Below, one piece after another: positions 1-12,217 of a DNA stretch of 64,000 bases. Under the pieces are notes generated by a model, which saw nothing but the letters and a program-made list of their open reading frames with translations, did no database searches and was not told the DNA's origin. Every line of letters starts with the position of its first letter. The first letter of the stretch is position 1. Both the position numbers and the translations under genes were made by a program. The stretch lies in the NCBI RefSeq assembly GCF_025698545.1, contig NC_068566.1, positions 48,153,192-48,217,191 of the forward strand, read 5' to 3'. The stretch is from Gossypium raimondii. Lineage: Eukaryota > Streptophyta > Magnoliopsida > Malvales > Malvaceae.

Positions 1-30
1 TACCTCAGTTGCTACGCCCGCTATCTGCAT
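1..30 (-). CDS. Possible first codons of a gene running off the left edge
   Basis: On the minus strand an ATG at 30-28 opens ten codons (MQIAGVATEV) to the window edge. Upstream lies a purine-rich AGAGAGAGT tract and a GATTTAGGGTTTT stretch, which look like a plant 5' untranslated leader. The last bases (GAG then GTA) could also be a splice donor. I do not recognise the protein and ten codons are too few for a family call. The opposite strand also carries AAACCCTAAATC, common in plant leaders, so the direction is uncertain. Confidence 0.25.
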   Translation of the reverse strand, partial: MQIAGVATEV

Positions 31-356
31 TTCTTAATTTGCTACTCTCTCTCTTTTCTTTTTTTTTTTGCTTTTGAAAAAACCCTAAATCAAAATCCTC
101 TAAGAAGAAAGAAGGGAAGAAGGAGGTTTTTGATAATGGTGGGAAATACTGTAAGATGGAATGTGGTGGTTGTTGAAACTAGTTTCTTTGTGGACTTCTC
201 TTTCTTTTTTTCTTTTTTCTTTTTTTTTTTTCCATTTTTTCTAAATTACTTTTTTTCTTAAAAAAATTTTTTTTGCAAGAAGTTTATATATTTAGTGATT
301 TATAACTTTTCTAAAAAAATAAATTATTAGATGAAAAAAAATACACTTATTTCAAA
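31..356. other. AT-rich low-complexity stretch, no gene seen
   Basis: Poly-T and poly-A runs and pyrimidine tracts, with no reading frame of note. It may hold the leader or promoter of the gene at the left edge. Its last eight bases (349-356, ATTTCAAA) are the left target duplication of the next element. Confidence 0.4.
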
Positions 357-781
357 TAGAGGTGATCATGGGTTGGGTGGCCTGGCCCGACCCGATGGTC
401 CGCCTGAAATATAGGAGGGTTCGGATAAAAATATAGGCCCGAAATATGAGTTTGGGTAAAAAATGAGGCCCGTTTGGAAAACAGCCGGGCCTCGGGCAAA
501 ACTTTTTTGACCCGGGCCTGACCCGGCCCGAATATATAATAAATATATATTTTTTATTTTTTAATTTTAAAGTATTTTTAAAATTCTTTATTTTTTATTT
601 TTTATTTTTAAAATACAATTTTTGTGTTTATTAAAAAAATGGGCCGGGCTAGGGCTTAGGAATTTTTTCCTAGGCCGGGCTTGGACAAAATTTCAGGCCC
701 ATATTTCGGGCCGGGCCAGGGCCTAAGACGCGGGCCAAAATTTTTTTAAATCCGACCTGACCCGACCCATAATCACCTCTA
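357..781. mobile_element. hAT-type MITE, 425 bp, copy 1 of a GGGCC-rich family
   Basis: The ends are imperfect inverted repeats (TAGAGGTGATCATGGGT against ACCCATAATCACCTCTA). It is flanked by a perfect 8-bp duplication ATTTCAAA at 349-356 and 782-789. An 8-bp duplication with TAG...CTA ends is the hAT signature. The body has GC-rich arms full of GGGCCGGGCC-like words around an AT-rich core. There is no coding capacity. The same family occurs in the opposite orientation at 10763-11194. Confidence 0.8.
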
Positions 782-929
782 ATTTCAAATATATTTGTTT
801 TTTTCCCTAAACATGCTTGCTTTTTAATAACAAGAATAAAGGTTTTTTTTAAGAATATAGAAGGGGTGAAGAAAGTGAAATGAAAATTATGAATTGGAAT
901 TTGTTTACTTTTTCCTATATTACTCCATT

Positions 930-1487
930 TAGGAGTAAATGAATAGAACATTCGATAAATTATTCATGAACTACTCGTATAACATTTGTTTATGTTTGTT
1001 TATTAACAGATGTGTGTTCGATTTGTTTATGTTCACGAACAAACTCATTTATTGGCTCGTTTATAAGTTCATTTATTGATTTGTTTATGACTCGTTTATT
1101 TATTAATGATATTTTTTATAAAAATTCCTTTAGTATATATTAATAAAATTATCTTGGTTTGTATTTTTCATTTATAATATAATTATTAATATTTATATTT
1201 GACTATTTTATATCTAAACAATATATGTGTATGTATTTATTGTTTGTTTGTTTATTATTTATTAACATTGTTCGTGAACATGTTCAATTATATGTTCATG
1301 AACAACTTAATCAAACATCACGAACATTAAACAAACGAATATGAACACACGTAATTTTAAATAAACGAACATGAACAAAAATTTGAAATTTATTAACGAA
1401 CACAAACTGAACACGAACAAGCTTAAAAATAAACAAGCGAACATGATTAGAGGTTTTTCGTTCAAGCTCGGTTCATTTACAGTCCTA
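930..1487. mobile_element. hAT-type MITE, 558 bp, GAACA-rich family
   Basis: The left end TAGGAGTAAATGAA and the right end TTCATTTACAGTCCTA form diverged inverted repeats. Flanks are ACTCCATT (922-929) and ACTCTATT (1488-1495), an 8-bp duplication with one mismatch. The interior is full of GTTCATGAAC and CGAACA words and has no open frame. It is a different family from the GGGCC-rich elements on either side. Confidence 0.7.
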
Positions 1488-1871
1488 ACTCTATTGAGTT
1501 CTCAATTATAAAGTTAAGAAAAAAATTAAGCATAAAAGAGTATGTAAAATTATTAATTTTAATGAAACTTATTTTTCATTCATTCTATTTAAACCATATT
1601 GAATTCTAACTTTTGTAAATATAAAAATAGTAATAATTCATTTTACTAAATTTAGATGATAAATGTAATTGTCAAGCTCTCATTTTCACTTCAAAGCTTG
1701 TTTCTTTTCATAGGTTTTCTGATATGATAAGCAATTAAACTAAATTATTAGTAAGCTCAATTTTAAAAGATAAACTCTTAGTAAATTTAATTTCGACCAC
1801 TTAATTTTAAAAATTATTTAATTGTCATTAAATTATAAAAAAATTTGTTCAAATAACAAAACTGTTAAAAT

Positions 1872-1935
1872 TTGTTACTAACCTTCTCATTCATACCAAC
1901 CGATTGTTACTAACCTTCTCATTCATACCAACCGA
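1872..1935. repeat. Tandem duplication, 32 bp x 2
   Basis: A unit beginning TTGTTACTAACC and ending ACCAACCGA is repeated exactly, at 1872-1903 and 1904-1935. Identity of the copies suggests a recent event. Confidence 0.9.
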
Positions 1936-2490
1936 AAACCCTTTCCTTCCTCTTCCATGGATGATATTTTTTTCATACAACAATTTTAAATATTATAAAT
2001 CTACGAATAAAAATTTAAATAACTTTCTTCTCTTATTTTCAACACTAATTGTCAATTTAACTTGGATCTCGTTCATAGGTACTAATTCACAACACCAATA
2101 ATCAAATCGTTGCCTTTTTCTAAAAAAAAGTAACAGTCCAATAAATTAATAAAAACTTTAAAATAATTCAGAGACTTAAATAAAAATTTTGGAATAATTT
2201 AACATCCATTTTATAACTTTTCGAAGTTAATTGACTAAATCATAAAGTTATTAATAATTTAGTCACTTTTGAGTGTGGTTTACCTTTTAACATATTATCA
2301 TGTCCTTGATTTTGCAAGCAGCACAACAATTCCAATGCAATCAAAGGGAATAAAATAAATATAGTAAAAAGAAAACTATCATCACCCAACCATTAAAATG
2401 AATCATAGTTTATTACACATTCATCATCAATCATATTTTAACATAAAACAAGCTTGAAAAGGTTTAAAAGAAAAACCTGTGCATACTTGC

Positions 2491-2571
2491 CCTTCTTTCA
2501 ACAAAGAAAGGTATCACATTCACATACACTCACCCTTTCTTTCAACAAAGAAAGGTATCACATTCACATAC
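2491..2571. repeat. Tandem duplication, 44-bp period x 2
   Basis: TTCTTTCAACAAAGAAAGG followed by TATCACATTCACATAC occurs twice, offset by 44 bp. Each unit contains the short palindrome CTTTCTTTCAACAAAGAAAG. It lies in the presumed 3' UTR of the bZIP gene, so a transcript would carry two small hairpins. Confidence 0.85.
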
Positions 2572-2768
2572 TTATATAGTCTACATACCATCATCATCCT
2601 CTTAAGGCTTTGCTTGCAAAAGGCAAGCCAAATCAATGGTGATGGATTATAAGGGATATGGGAACCTAAAAATCTATCAAGGTCAGCTTTGATGATATTT
2701 ATAACATGTCATGCAGAATAAATATTGTCTTTAGCTAAGCTAAATTTGGTTAAGAGGGTGTATAAATC

Positions 2769-5700
2769 CTACTGACTACCTTGCACTTGCTCTATTTGTT
2801 TATCATTATTTGTGTGTTGGTCATTCCTACTGGAATTTAGATCCTCGTGCCCTGGAATTTCCTTCAGCCTCTCCTGCAATGTTGTAACTGATATTAGAAA
2901 GAAGTTTTATTCGAATGGGGTCTCTAAGGACGACATGCTAACAAGGTTAAAATTTTTGAAAAGCAAACCAAGAGTGGAATATGACCTTGAGAGAGGTATT
3001 CTCTGCGAGAAGTTGCTCATACTCGCTCTTGATACGGTTAGCTTCTGATCTAAGACTGGCATTCTCTTCTTTTAAAACTTCAGCACGCTGAGCCAGCTCA
3101 TCGCATTCCGCCTGATTCAACAGCAAGAATTTGAGAAAAAGAAATTAACATGTGGCTTTCAAATGGAAGATGACCGTAATACAATCCACAATTTCGGAAG
3201 GATACTTCATTACCTGCTTGCGCAACCTGGATCTACGAGCGGACTCTCTGTTTGATTGCTTCCTTCTCTGTCTTTTAAGCTCCCTTTCATCCTAAACTCA
3301 TAAAACCAAATAGTGCCAGTTACAAAATAACCCAAAAAGAAAAAGAGAACCCGAAAAAACAGATCTTACAACATAGGCAAGGGAAGTATGAGACAGTTGA
3401 TTGGATGAGAAAATCAAGTCCAGCTAACTTAGATTGAAATTAAACATTTCAAAAAATGATGGCAAAGCACTAAACCTGAAGCAAAGATATCAAATCTAAG
3501 GAGATCTTGAATTTTACTATATTGTTTAGAGAGAGAGAGAACCTGTAGCCATATCTGTGACTGAACACTGTCCCGTGATGCAGGAGTTACTATTCCTCCT
3601 GCAACTGGAGTTGGAGGAACCTTCCCACGCATTGCAGGGATGGTAGATGAAGCCGGACTCCCCCAGTAGTCCATCCCAATATGTAAGTTTGTTGTTGGAC
3701 CAGGAACAGCTGTGGTGGCCACAGCCGTTGATATAGGTACAATGGGCAATGCTGTACTCACCATTGTATTTGCGCCTCCATTCTGAGGACCATGTGCTGA
3801 GTTTCCATTCTGAGATGCTTCACCTGTAATACAGACATTGTAGACACTCAGGATACCCAAATGATACTAAAGAAATGCAAAAAGATATGCTATTGACACT
3901 ATCATTGTCTAACCTTCTCCAGAATCTTGTCTTCCTCCAGACTTCAAATGTGAATCCTACAAATAAGGAAACAAATAAGATTTTACAGCATAAATATGTG
4001 AATTCCTGAATTTTGGATAAAAATGAGCCATTGAAAGTTTTCTCATCCTTGGAATAGTTCCAAGAGAAGCTGCAACTGATGGGGAGCTGAAATAGAGATT
4101 ATTGTCAAAAGCCGCTTTAGCATTTCTTCAATAACACAACTGCATAGTATTTTTATGACATATAGAACAATTCAACTTTGTTTCCTATGTGACAGGAATA
4201 AATAGAAAATTAATCTGATTAGTTGGCAGGCTAACTCTAACAACATAATACAGAAGCTGCATGAGGATTTTATGCCATTTAGAGACTGTCTCAACCAATG
4301 CTCCTAAAAATTTCTGAAGAAGCATTTATGTCAGTCTCTGAGCAACATGCAGGCAGACAAGGTTGAAGCAAGGAATTTTATGTTTTTTTTTTTGGGGGGG
4401 GGGGTCTAAAAGAGGATGAAATAATAAATTTGGGGGGAGCCAAAATAGATTTTTACCATCTTTTGAGAAAGAGGATATTGAAGTACCTAGGTATTGGACA
4501 AGCCAAGGGGACCAAGGCCCCAGCCTTCGCCCCTGCAGGCAGACATACACTGGGCAAGGGACATCATCTTGAACCATAAGTGAAAACCCTAAGATTAATA
4601 ATGCAAAAAATTTGCCCACTAAGTGGGCACCTACATACAGAATGAAAAGAAATGTGAGCCCCTTTAGCTCTATTAACTTATCTTCATACTTAGGGCAAGC
4701 CAATATCGAGAAATACAGAGAGTCTGGTAGCCACAGAATTTAATAGAATCGAATAGCTGATGTCAAAAAAATATGATGTATGGCAAAAAGAAAATTGCAA
4801 ATAGGAAATCCTTTACCAGGGAAACACCAGTAACGTCTCTAGGAACTTATTTGTTGTATCATAGGTCCATGAAAAATGCTCAGTTGCAGAGTAAGACCAC
4901 TAACAATATAAAACACAGGATATAATTTATCCAAAACAACTTGTTAAAGATTATTGCCAGTACCATGCAATTAAAACAGTTAAACCTGAAGATATTTAAT
5001 AAAAACAAATAGTCAGTCAAGCCAAGCCTGGTCAATTGAAGCATCAACTATTTCAAAACACCAACTATTCATATCCAGAGTGTAGGGTGAAATAATAGCT
5101 ATGGTCATAAATTCACAAAAATATAAGTCTTGCCCTGGAATCCACCATTTACGAAGGGTGTTCATGCTCCCCAAGATAGATGAAATACAGAAGCAATTTC
5201 AAAATATGAAATTATCACAAAGGAAAAGACAAGAGGCAATGTACTCACATTGTGGGAGTTCTCTTCACTGCCTTCACTTGTACCTTCACTTCCACTCTCA
5301 GCACTACACATACACAATTATTACACAGTCAGCTAAATTACCTAGAAGGATCATTTTGATAGCAACCACAAGCAATTAGCAAGTTGTTATGCTTAGATGA
5401 GTAGGTGCATCTAAAAGTCTAGATATGACTTCGACTACCAACTAAAAGGCTCAAACAATAAAAGGAAAACAAATGCTTAGTCAAATCATCTTAATTCAGG
5501 AGCTCTTCAAGCCACACAAACAAACAGAACAATTCAAAAACTATTATCATAGAAGTTCAGGGGGGAAAAGCCTTACTCTTAAACAAACTTTTCAAAGCTT
5601 TCTAAATCTTCGTACAACTTAATAAAGGGAGAAGCATGGGAGGTTTATTCAAGAGTGGAGGTAACGAGAGAGCTTCTTCAATAAAGGGTCCTAATGACTT

Positions 5701-6949
5701 CTCAATGAAACCCAATTGAAACTACTTTGTTTAATAGGCTCTTTTCTTATTATTAAATTCTATGGTAAGACTTAGATATGCGGATCAAGAGTAGCCTTCT
5801 GACAAAAAGTCCATGTAATCAACAGCAGCACAAACTTTGCAAACAAAATATATAGAATAACTGGAAAGATCATTTCTTTTCTCCCCTACCTTCTAGAATA
5901 AGCTCCATTAGCCGAAGCACCTGATTCTTTACCGAGATTATTGTTCTTTCCAGTAATCATGTTCAAACTGCCTAAACTCCCTTTTGATCTTTTAATTGGC
6001 AACTTTTCCTTCACATCAGAAGGCTTACCATCTGCTTCCATGTTTCCAGGAGTATTTCCCTATATAAAATCTCAAGATTCATTCCTCTGAAAGAATGGAC
6101 AAAAAAACATGCCTTCTAAAAGTAAAATCATAAGAAAGAGTAAGATTAAGTGCTCACAGAAGCCTCAACAATGCCGTTAGGAGAAGGCATAGCAAAAGGA
6201 CTAAAAGGATAAGATCCCTGTCCAAGATTAAACCATGTCATGAAGAAGGCTCCAAATCTCGAGCTATTGTGGCATTAGAAACAAAACTAAGAACAGTGAA
6301 AAAGAACAAACTGGAGGAATGGATGGATGCGCATATATTCCACCATGAGGATACATTGCAACATAAGGATGTGGTGGGGTACCATATGGAGGTATAATAT
6401 GCTGCAAGAAACAAAGAATTACATTAAAGCTTTAATGACCAGCAAATGAAATCATTAAACCAGAGTAGTTAACAGAGCCAACAAATCCTAAAGCTGTAAA
6501 ACTTAACAATAATAATAATGCACCATCTACCATCCTACAATACCAATTAACAACCATAAATACCTGAACCCCCCACATATATGGGGGAGCTTGAGGACTC
6601 GATGCCAAGAACCCATGTGGAGGAATGGGAGAATATGCCTGCTAGCAAACAACAATCCGCATATATAATAATTCAAAAGCACGTATGACCTTAATTCCAA
6701 AAATAGAAACTGAACACATTTATCTACCAAACCTGAAATCCAGACCAGTCTCCATTTGCTGGACCAGCTGAATTAGTGGTTGAAGATGGCTCCTGAGCAC
6801 AAATAGAACATTATTATAAACAGAAACCCAACACACACAGACACACTAGTAAGAACAGCTCCAAAATTTTCAAACAATTAACAAAAACATACCTGAGAAC
6901 TACTAGCAGGAAGTGTTTTAGGCTCCTTTTCTTGTGCGGTTTTATCCAT
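2769..6949 (-). CDS. bZIP16: G-box-binding bZIP transcription factor (bZIP16/GBF type)
   Basis: Nuclear DNA-binding protein of the plant GBF group, which binds CACGTG G-boxes as dimers in light and redox responses (family knowledge). Twelve coding exons: 6893-6949, 6733-6792, 6564-6638, 6312-6401, 6158-6217, 5890-6059, 5249-5303, 3914-3956, 3543-3823, 3214-3291, 2986-3111 and 2769-2873. All phases join cleanly to give about 399 aa. Residues 1-114 are the proline-rich GBF domain ([33 protein letters not shown]). [16 protein letters not shown] is a conserved basic patch. The basic region (about 298-323) reads [18 protein letters not shown], and the leucine zipper follows at 324-365. Homologues begin M-G/A-S-x-E-M-E/D-K. 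Here the first of those codons is GTG (6964-6962), so translation probably starts five codons later at the ATG at 6949. bZIP68 is the alternative, but the central [16 protein letters not shown] block fits bZIP16 better. Confidence 0.93.
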
Positions 6950-8089
6950 CTCACCGCTACCCACTACTCTATATCCACCAATCAACTATTAAAAAACCCT
7001 CAAAACCATCCTACAAATATTCAATAGATACTTCCATCAATAATCCGCAGTTTCCGATTTATCTGAACCCTATGCATGCAAGGAATGTCAACACAAAAGA
7101 AATCACAGCTTACTATTTAAAAAGAATGCCTTAAAATACATATACCGAATGCATTAGCCCCAATCAAAAAAGAAAATTCCCCATTTACATCACATCAAAA
7201 ACAATTAAAATTCCAATATCCAATCCTCTTTTTAATTATATTTCTCAGTAACCAAGCAAATAACAATTAAGAAAAAGATGTAACATGCATCCACGGAAAG
7301 AAATAATTAAGAAAAACAAATTGTATTTGATAAAATTAGAAGGCATGCAATATACTGTTGACTACTCCACAAAATTAAGAAACAAATTATAAAAAAAACG
7401 TAAATATTGAATTACCGGTAAAAAAAAAACCAAACTGATACAAAAGCCGAGTCTGAGATCCACTGAAAAAGAAGCAAAATTTAGGGAGCTATGGAGCTGA
7501 AAATTGCGCGAAGGGAGTTTTTTATTTCGATGGGTGGGGAAGAAGGGTGTAGGTGTCAATCTAGGAAAAAATTAAGGGTAGGATTGGAAGACAACAAATT
7601 TCTCATTTGTCCATTCCTTTTTCCTTTTCCAGATGGGAAAATTGTAAAAGATCATGCGATTGATGATGTTACACGTCGTACGGTAGTGGATTATTACTGG
7701 GATTTCCCTTTCTATTTTCATGACATCGGGAATTCTCTATTTTGTCCTCCAATTTATTTTTTTATGGCTTAATTCAATGATAAGCCCTCAAAATATATCC
7801 TTTGTTTGATTTAAGTATCTAGTTTTTTTTTTTCTTATAACCATTCGTTTTTTATTGATCCTTTGTTTTTAATGCTTTTTTTTTCTAATGGTTAGAAGAT
7901 TTTTAAATCTAATTCCAGTTTCTTTTAAAAAATCAATTTTAATAGGTTGGTATTGTTATTTTTAATAATTTTATTTATAATGTTTATGATTTTTCTAATA
8001 ATTTTAAATTTTTAAAAGGTCTTGATTGATTTTTTTTAATTTGTTACTAATTTCTTTGAAAAAGAAGGTTAGGTGGTATGCTGTAGTAA
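6950..8089. other. 5' leader and promoter side of the bZIP gene
   Basis: This is upstream DNA for the minus-strand bZIP gene. The transcript leader probably reaches about 7500, perhaps with a leader intron (a minus-strand GGTAAT donor-like site lies near 7420). Short open frames here have no family likeness and I treat them as chance. 7770-8090 is T-rich. Confidence 0.4.
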
Positions 8090-8870
8090 TCCTTCCCTGA
8101 AGTATTATGTTGGGAGTCCAAATATTTGTTGTGTCAATCGTTGTTTCTATTGTCGGAAGAGTTTTTTAGCACCTTTTGTTTGGAAGGCTCCGTTGTAGTC
8201 GTTGTGATTATTTATGGCATGGTTGATTACTTTTATAGGGTTTCGTTGTGCTTAGGTGAAGCAAATCGCATTTTGATGTTTCCAAGAAGCAATCCATTCT
8301 CGAATATCTGAGATTTGTAAGACATCGACGTGGACCGACCATGAAATACTGAATCAAATCGGTCTGATTAGGGGCATAGTCGGAATTGATTCATTTTGCT
8401 CTGAACAAATAACACAATAAAGGTGAATCGGAATCCGTCATTTTAATAGTTCATCACGGGTTGGTTGTAGATTGCGGCAAAGTTTCCAGAGGAATATTAT
8501 ATCTTGTGCGGAATATTAATACGCTATAGTGCCTCCCATTTTATGTTAAACTAGTTGTGAGTGAGTTCTGGGTTACGTTCCTCGATTAACATGTTGTAGG
8601 CAGCTTTGACTAAGAACTCGTTCCAAAAACTATGTTTCCACACATACCTGTCATTAACGTCGGCCGTTAAAGAGAAGCTCCTCAAGTGTAAATCATTGGC
8701 CCAGTTGTCTCCCAGTCAATTCTGTATAAATTGGGAACACCACCTTTGGTTTTCTGTATCTTATATGTTTGTTAATGGAATCCCCAACCAATCCAAATTA
8801 ATTTGGTCCAAGCGTAACGTCTCTATTTGCGGCAATGGCCTAGCACTCAAACATCGGAAGATATATTAAG
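8090..8870 (-). mobile_element. Decayed LINE fragment (ORF2 C-terminal zinc-binding region)
   Basis: Read on the minus strand, about 8690-8590 gives DVNDRYVWKHSFWNEFLVKA. Further on come FNIKWEALWRINIPHKI-like residues and then WKHQNAICF. That order (Asp-x-x-x-Trp-x-x, Val-Lys-x-x-Tyr, Trp-x-x-x-Trp-x-x-x-x-Pro-x-Lys) is typical of the zf-RVT region after the reverse transcriptase in plant L1-type LINEs. Several stops and frame changes interrupt it. No poly-A tail or target duplication was found. The polymerase core is absent, so this is a truncated remnant. Confidence 0.6.
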
Positions 8871-9910
8871 TAAAAAATTTCAAGTACTTGTTTTTTACGA
8901 ACTTTGCTACTATCTTTAGGGACAGTTTCATGCAAAAATACGTCTGTTTTTTTCAAATGAGATAAAATGTTACAATTTCCCTCTTGCATGAAAATTCTCA
9001 ACACCAAGTACATGATGTGTGTTCTAACTTTTCTAAGTAACCATGGTTTTCATTAAATTAAAACATTTAAATTAATAAAAATTACATTTCTCACTTTATT
9101 GTCCCAAACATGAAAAATTGTCATGCATAAAATTAGATAAAATGAAGTGTAAAATAAAGTATATTACAATTTAATTAATTAAATGCAGATAGGTGGGTAT
9201 GCGCTCTTTCTTTCTCATTATAAAAATGTTAAATTTCAATTTTGATCTTTAGACTTTAAATTCTAATATAATTTCATTACCATGTTTTTATAATGTTATT
9301 AAATAGTTTAATATTACGTGGTTATATATGATTTAAATACCTTAAGAGTCTTAGAAACTAACACGTAGTTTTTATTTATTCGGTGTTTTTCTAAACATTA
9401 AAAGAGGATGATCAAATTTGATTTGAACCCTATACTATGCCGAGACTTGAGATTTAATATATACTTTAATTTTTATATATAATTTGGTTCCTCCACTTTT
9501 ATAATGTAATTAGTTAATATTGTTAATTATTTTAATCAAAATGTTAAAGTCATTTTTCTTAAGAACGCGACAACAAAAAATCATTTTATCATGATGAGTT
9601 TGAAAAGTGTTTTAAGAAAAATTCTAATTGAGTATTTCAATATTATTTTAATGTTACATGACTGCAAAGTGAATATATCATTTGTTTTTAATTTCTAAAA
9701 GTCGCACCATTTAATAGAATAGTGAATTTTAATTTAAAAAATAGTGAAACTAAATTCTGAAATAAAAGTAGAGATTAAATTCCTATACACAAAGTGTATA
9801 GAGATTTAGAACATATCTTTAACCTTCAAATACGTGTGGGAGTGAACCGTATTAGTATATTTTAATTACAATATCTTAATTTTATAAAATATTATAAATT
9901 AATAAAAAAT
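8871..9910. other. AT-rich intergenic DNA, nothing recognised
   Basis: No open frame, RNA gene or clear repeat boundary is visible. Base composition is strongly AT-rich with short homopolymers. Confidence 0.4.
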
Positions 9911-10486
9911 GGTAAACTGCACTAATAGTCACCCAAGTATTCAACTTTTTCTTTTTGGTCACTAGTTGTTAAATTACTAATGGGAAGATAACTTGGTAGC
10001 TCATAAAATTAGCATAATAGCAACTTTAACTCTTAATATTCATACACCGTGTCAATTTAACCTTGATTATAAAAAAATAGCTCTCAACATTTACATTGTG
10101 TAATTTGGTCTTTTTTTTTTATAGTTTTGCTTTTCTTTGTGATAATGGGGTTTAATTTTAAAAGAATAAGAAAATATGAAAATTGTTATATAGGATTTTG
10201 TGTATTTACATTTTTTTATTTTCGATCAAATTGACATGATAAATTTGTTTTTTAGCTTTTCATGTGAAAGGATCACAAAAAAAAACCAAATTATATGATG
10301 TTTAAATGTTGAGGATTAAATTTTTAAAATCAAGACTAAATTGATACCATATATAAATGTTGAGTAATAAACTTCCTATTATACTAATTTTAAAAGTTGT
10401 CGATATAATCAAATTATTATTTTCTAACTTTTCATAATTAAAGAAGAAAAATTATCTTCTTGATTAGACTACTGATGTAATTTACC
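9911..10486. mobile_element. Mutator-like fold-back MITE, 576 bp
   Basis: The left end GGTAAACTGCACTAATAGTC pairs with the right end, whose reverse complement is GGTAAATTACATCAGTAGTC. Similarity between the arms continues inward for about 200 bp, through AACTTTTAAAATTAGTATAAT-like and TCAATTTARYCTTGAT words, so the element is close to a diverged palindrome. Flanks ATAAAAAAT (9902-9910) and TATAAAAAT (10487-10495) fit a degraded 9-bp duplication, the Mutator length. No coding capacity. Confidence 0.6.
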
Positions 10487-10762
10487 TATAAAAATAGGGA
10501 TAAATCCAAAACAATACATGAACTATAGTTTAATGAGCAATTGTATACATATACTCTAGTTTTGTGTAATTTTATACATAAAATTTTGATTTGATCAAAT
10601 TTTGTAAATTATTAACACAATTATTGACATAACAACATTTTATGTTTACATATTGCAATAATAAATAATTTTATTTATTTAATATAAAAATAAATTAATG
10701 TACTTATTATTTTAAATGTGTATGATTAAAATAAAATTAAAATTTTAAGTATATATTTGAAC

Positions 10763-11194
10763 TAGACCTGTCCATGGGCCGGGACGGGCCGGTCCCGAAA
10801 AAATTTTTCGGCCCACCTCCTAGGCCCGGGCCCGGCCCGAAACATGGGCTTGAAATTTTACCCAGGCCCGGCCCGAGAAAATATCATAAGCCCGAGCCTG
10901 GCCCGGCCCATTTTTTAATAAACATTAAAAAATTATTTTAAAAATAAAAAAATAAAAAAAAATCATTTTAAAAGTATTTTAAAATTAAAAAATAAAAATA
11001 AAAATAAAAATAAATATTTATTATATTCAGGCTGGGCCGGGCCAGGTCCGGGCCAAAAAAGTGGTGCCGAGGCCCGGCCCATTTTTTTGCCCAAGCCCAT
11101 ATTTCGGGCCTATATTTTTACCCGAACCCTCCCATATTTCGGGCAGGCCATCGGGCCGGGCCGGGCCGGGTCGCCCGGCCCATGGACAGGTCTA
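10763..11194. mobile_element. hAT-type MITE, 432 bp, copy 2 of the GGGCC-rich family
   Basis: Inverted ends TAGACCTGTCCATGGGCC and GGCCCATGGACAGGTCTA are near perfect. It is flanked by an exact 8-bp duplication ATTTGAAC at 10755-10762 and 11195-11202. The interior has GC-rich arms and an AAAATAAAAAT core, and matches the element at 357-781 in inverted orientation. Cleaner termini suggest it is the younger of the two. Confidence 0.85.
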
Positions 11195-11621
11195 ATTTGA
11201 ACCATAATTAGAATTTAAAGTGTATAATTACTTCAAATTTATGTATATAATTACACATTAAATTAAAATTGATGTATTATTTTGAGATTTATAAAATAAT
11301 AAAAAAAACCACCGACTCCGTCGTTGGATACGCTTACAAAGTGACAAGCAATAAGAGGTAAACCAAACGTTGGATCCGAAAGTCCGAACGGATTATACCA
11401 AAATTGAAACGAGTCCGTTCCATTTGGGCCGGATCTACGAGTGGACCGACTTGGCGGGTGAAAAAAGAAATACTAATGAAAATTTAGTTCATCCCCCCGC
11501 TTAGCTAGATTACTTCTTCTTCCCTGTTGCTCCATTCATATCCTAAACAGAAAATATTGGGAAAAAAATCCCATAAAATTATATAAATTCAATTTTTAGG
11601 TTGTGATTGATCGCCATCGTC

Positions 11622-12173
11622 ATGGATTCGTAAGCTTTTCTTTTTTCATTTTTATTTATATGTTCAATTAAGGCCTTAACTTTTTTTTTATTGAACGTTT
11701 TATATAAAAAATACTTAGGGTTTGTACATGGTGATTATTTTGTTTTTTTAGTTATCGTGACGAGGAAGGAGAGCCGATTGTGGATTACGACGACATTCAA
11801 TCGGATCCTGGTTCACCGGAGCCGCGGCAAGATCTTCTCGATGACTTTGAGGATGACGTGGAAAATTGGGGCCAACGAGAGCGATCGCAGACGCCGGCTT
11901 ATGATACCGATAAGGTTGGGAAGCCGAGGAAAAGGCTGGTCAAGAAAGGAGGATCTACGGGAAAAGAGAGTATGGATGCTCCCGAGTTGTTAGATGAAGG
12001 TGAAGAGGGCAATTTTTGGAGGGGAGGATCGGATTCAGATGCGAAGAAGAGGAAGAAAAAGGAGAAGAAGCTCAAGGAGAAACATTATGGTGGTGGTACT
12101 GAGAAAGGAACTGTTAAAAAGTTGGGGAAGTCTGAGGAAGTAAATGAGATGTGGGAATGGGTTAATCCTGAGG

Positions 12174-12217
<44 letters not shown>

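Larger units (their letters stand above)
1488..2768. other. AT-rich intergenic DNA and 3' UTR of the bZIP gene
   Basis: No supported gene. The right part, from about 2400, is probably the 3' untranslated region of the minus-strand bZIP gene. Two small tandem duplications lie here and are listed separately. Confidence 0.5.

Noticed and set aside
1904-2101. A 65-codon plus-strand frame
   Set aside because: Begins inside a tandem duplication, is low in complexity and has no recognisable features.
7491-7772. A 93-codon plus-strand frame in the bZIP upstream region
   Set aside because: Overlaps the probable bZIP leader on the other strand and has no conserved motif.
11691-11993. A 100-codon frame at the start of IWS1
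   Set aside because: It is an out-of-frame shadow of IWS1 exon 2. The spliced IWS1 frame explains the region.
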